From positions 1-8,729 of the forward strand of contig CAMWZB010000033.1 of the NCBI GenBank assembly GCA_947178655.1: 8,729 bases of DNA, in the 5' to 3' direction. Below the pieces are notes generated by a model. The model worked only from the letters and a program-made list of their open reading frames with translations, ran no database searches and had not been told where the DNA came from. The translations under genes and the position numbers were made by a program. The stretch is from an uncultured Porphyromonadaceae bacterium. GTDB taxonomy: Bacteria > Bacteroidota > Bacteroidia > Bacteroidales > Muribaculaceae. This document shows positions 6,798-8,729 of the stretch, piece by piece (within the stretch, counting starts at the first letter, position 1; each line of letters opens with the position of its first letter).

Positions 6798-7961
6798 ATG
6801 AACCGACTACGATCCACATATCCCGAGTCTGCCTCGCGCCCCTACACCTTCGACCGTGTGGTGCGGATTCTCATCACCGTGGCCAGTATCGCAGCAGCTG
6901 TATGGCTTGTCGACATATTGCGCCCGGTGCTTCTGCCGTTCCTGGTGGCATGGCTGATAGCCTATCTGCTTGAGCCTTTCGTGCAGTACAACCGCCGTCT
7001 GCTCGGCATCCGCGGACGCTGGCCGGCCATAATGATGACCCTTTTCGAATGCATGCTCATTCTTGTGGCCATAGCCATATTCATACTGCCGTCGGTCATC
7101 AACGAGATACACAGGGTGGCGGTCATCTTCAACCGTTACATCGAGACGGCCTCCGCCACGGCACTCCTGCCGGGATGGCTCACCGACTACATCAGCGAGC
7201 GAATCGACTTCGCCTCGATAGCCGGCAGCCTGACCCGTCAGGACATCGAATCGCTTCTTAACGCCGCAGGATCGGTGCTTTCGAGCGGCTATGACATAGT
7301 GATGGCGGTGGTGAACTGGTTCCTCGTACTTCTGTACGTGGTGTTCATCATGGCCGACTACGAGCGGCTGCTGTCCGGCTTCCGCCGCATAGTGCCCCCG
7401 AAGTACAGACGCACGGTGTTCTCTGTTGGACGTGACGTCAAGACATCCATGAACCACTACTTCCGCGGACAGGCACTGGTGGCGCTCTGCGTAGGCATTC
7501 TCTTCTGCATCGGCTTCCTCATCATAGGCATGCCCATGCCTATCGTCATGGGGCTATTCATAGGAGTGCTGAATATGGTGCCGTACCTCCAGCTGATATC
7601 GCTTGTGCCCACCACCCTGCTCTGCTTCGTATACTCGGTAGACGTAGGGTCGAGCTTCTGGCAGCTGTGGTGCGCCGCCATGCTCGTCTATATAGTGGTG
7701 CAGTGCATACAGGACCTTATCATCACACCCAAAATCATGGGAAAGGCAATGGGGCTCAATCCGGCGCTCATCCTGCTCTCGCTGTCGGTGTGGGGCTCTC
7801 TGATGGGATTCATCGGACTCATCATAGCTCTACCGCTCACTACGCTGCTGCTATCCTACTACGAGCACTATATATGCAACCACGGCGACGGCAGCACCCC
7901 GGCAGAACAGCGCGAACGAGCCCAAGCCATTAAAGAAATCACCGAATCAGAAACCAAATAG
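6798..7961 (+). CDS. AI-2E (PerM/TqsA) family membrane transporter
   Basis: A 387-aa polytopic inner-membrane protein of the AI-2E transporter (UPF0118/PerM) family, whose members export or exchange small solutes; TqsA has been linked to autoinducer-2 and others to Na+/H+ antiport, so the substrate here is open. Hydrophobic segments lie at about 22-62, 77-100, 166-186 and 225-355. Family blocks are RPVLLPFLVAWLIAYLLEP (42-60), MNHYFRGQ (218-225), IGMPMPIVMG and GVLNMVPYLQ (243-265), and IITPKIMGKAMGLNP (308-322). The tail after 357 is polar. The ATG at 6798 is preferred over an in-frame TTG at 6777, because that TTG is part of the -7 promoter box and would not be in the transcript. It is followed by mltG 14 bp later on the same strand. 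Confidence 0.93.
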   Translation: MNRLRSTYPESASRPYTFDRVVRILITVASIAAAVWLVDILRPVLLPFLVAWLIAYLLEPFVQYNRRLLGIRGRWPAIMMTLFECMLILVAIAIFILPSVINEIHRVAVIFNRYIETASATALLPGWLTDYISERIDFASIAGSLTRQDIESLLNAAGSVLSSGYDIVMAVVNWFLVLLYVVFIMADYERLLSGFRRIVPPKYRRTVFSVGRDVKTSMNHYFRGQALVALCVGILFCIGFLIIGMPMPIVMGLFIGVLNMVPYLQLISLVPTTLLCFVYSVDVGSSFWQLWCAAMLVYIVVQCIQDLIITPKIMGKAMGLNPALILLSLSVWGSLMGFIGLIIALPLTTLLLSYYEHYICNHGDGSTPAEQRERAQAIKEITESETK

Positions 7962-7975
7962 ACCCCGTGTCACTT

Positions 7976-8729
7976 ATGAGCAAATCACATATCTTGCGCC
8001 TGTGTACGTCTCTCGTCATCCTGGCCGCAGCCATAGTCTGGGCCGTGTGGTCGTACTGCCACACATCGTACGAATACGAACCCACCCGTGTCGAAATCCC
8101 GGCCGGCACACCAGCTGACAGCATATCCTCTATCCTGCGCGGCGCACTTGGCAAACACTTCGGCGGCCGCACGGCTGTACTGTGGAAGTATCTCGGAGGC
8201 AATCCGGATGCCTCGCACGGCTCATACGCCGTCGTTCCCGGCGACAATGCAATAGACGTAGCCAACCGGATAGCGAAAGGACGTCAGACTCCTGTCAAAT
8301 TCACCTTCAACAATCTCCGCCGCTTCTCTGACCTGGCCTCCCGGGCAGGAAATATCATGGAATTCGACTCCGCAGCCTTCATGGCAGCCGCCGACTCGAT
8401 ACTGGCGCCTGAAGGATTCCGCCCCGAGCAATATTCGGCGGCTGTGCTGCCTGACACATACGAATTCTTCTGGACGGCCTCTCCCGAACTGGTCATCAGC
8501 CGCATCTATGAGCACCGCAAATCCTTCTGGAACGCAGAACGCAAAGCCAAAGCCAAAGCTCTCGGCCTGACTCCCGAAGCCGTGCACACGCTGGCTTCTA
8601 TTGTCGAGGAAGAAACCGCCAACGGCCGGGAGCGCCCGACTGTGGCACGGCTGTACATCAACCGTCTCGATAAGAACATGATGCTTCAGGCCGATCCCAC
8701 GGTGAAATTCGCGCTCGACGATTTCTCCC
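7976..8729 (+). CDS. mltG: Endolytic murein transglycosylase MltG, 3' end outside window
   Basis: MltG (YceG family) is an inner-membrane-anchored lytic transglycosylase that cuts newly made glycan strands inside the chain and so helps set their length. The frame is open from the ATG at 7976-7978 to the window edge, showing 251 residues of an expected 340 or so. There is one N-terminal membrane anchor at about 6-27, and the rest is periplasmic. A LysM-like module probably spans about 35-105, since the family has one and PAGTPADSISSIL and YAVVPGDNAIDVANRI fit it. The YceG core shows VLPDTYEFFW (157-166), the catalytic block TLASIVEEET (205-214) with the predicted catalytic Glu211, and RLYINRLDKNMMLQADPTV (225-243). 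It starts 14 bp after the AI-2E gene, so the two are probably co-transcribed. Its right end is cut by the window, not by mutation. Confidence 0.95.
   Translation, partial: MSKSHILRLCTSLVILAAAIVWAVWSYCHTSYEYEPTRVEIPAGTPADSISSILRGALGKHFGGRTAVLWKYLGGNPDASHGSYAVVPGDNAIDVANRIAKGRQTPVKFTFNNLRRFSDLASRAGNIMEFDSAAFMAAADSILAPEGFRPEQYSAAVLPDTYEFFWTASPELVISRIYEHRKSFWNAERKAKAKALGLTPEAVHTLASIVEEETANGRERPTVARLYINRLDKNMMLQADPTVKFALDDFS

Noticed and set aside
6807..7457. A 216-codon open frame on the minus strand.
   Set aside because: It is antisense to the AI-2E family gene, with a His- and Arg-rich translation and no motif.
8541..8560. A short direct repeat (CAAAGC units) in mltG.
   Set aside because: It encodes a KAKAKA run in a helix of MltG and is a normal coding repeat.
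1..8729. Defence, phage, toxin or mobile systems as a source of novelty.
   Set aside because: Every sizeable stretch is accounted for by conserved housekeeping families on one strand. I saw no integrase, transposase, terminal repeats, tRNA attachment site or spacer array.

Overview
This window looks like ordinary housekeeping chromosome from a Bacteroidota bacterium, most likely order Bacteroidales. A gut Muribaculaceae-type genome is plausible, but I cannot prove family level from this sequence. The evidence is the presence of DUF3098, a small membrane protein I know only from Bacteroidota; the order ftsX - DUF3098 - uppP - truB - queA typical of that phylum; promoter -7 elements of the form TAnnTTTG; and the absence of Shine-Dalgarno motifs before the genes. 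I see no mobile element, phage gene, CRISPR array, tRNA or rRNA.

Layout. At the left edge (1-111, +) is the C-terminal tail of a gene that may encode an OmpH/Skp-like periplasmic chaperone. It faces the end of a long leftward operon across a 130-bp gap holding a perfect 15-bp inverted repeat, probably a terminator. The leftward operon runs from about 6597 down to 242 and has eight genes packed with overlaps or short gaps: ftsX, a DUF3098 gene, uppP, truB, queA, a PhnP-like metallo-beta-lactamase (MBL) hydrolase, a second and different MBL hydrolase (UlaG-like), and a DUF2156/MprF-type transferase domain protein. From a 200-bp divergent control region (6598-6797) the rightward genes start: an AI-2E/PerM family membrane protein and mltG, the endolytic murein transglycosylase, which runs off the right edge.

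How the genes work together. FtsX (control of division-site peptidoglycan hydrolysis), UppP (recycling of the undecaprenyl carrier) and MltG (termination of glycan strands) all act on the cell wall. TruB and QueA modify tRNA. The two MBL proteins and the DUF2156 protein have no firmly known substrate here; the last belongs to a family in which known members use aminoacyl-tRNA.

The most interesting non-coding signal is in the divergent region. The ftsX side has a full Bacteroidota promoter (TTTG, 17 bp, TAGGTTTG). The rightward side has only a good -7 box (TACATTTG), plus an upstream dyad AAAGGTGA-N6-TCACTTTT with the layout of a Crp/Fnr-family operator, centred near -61.5 of the predicted start. 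I found no clearly new biological system in this window.
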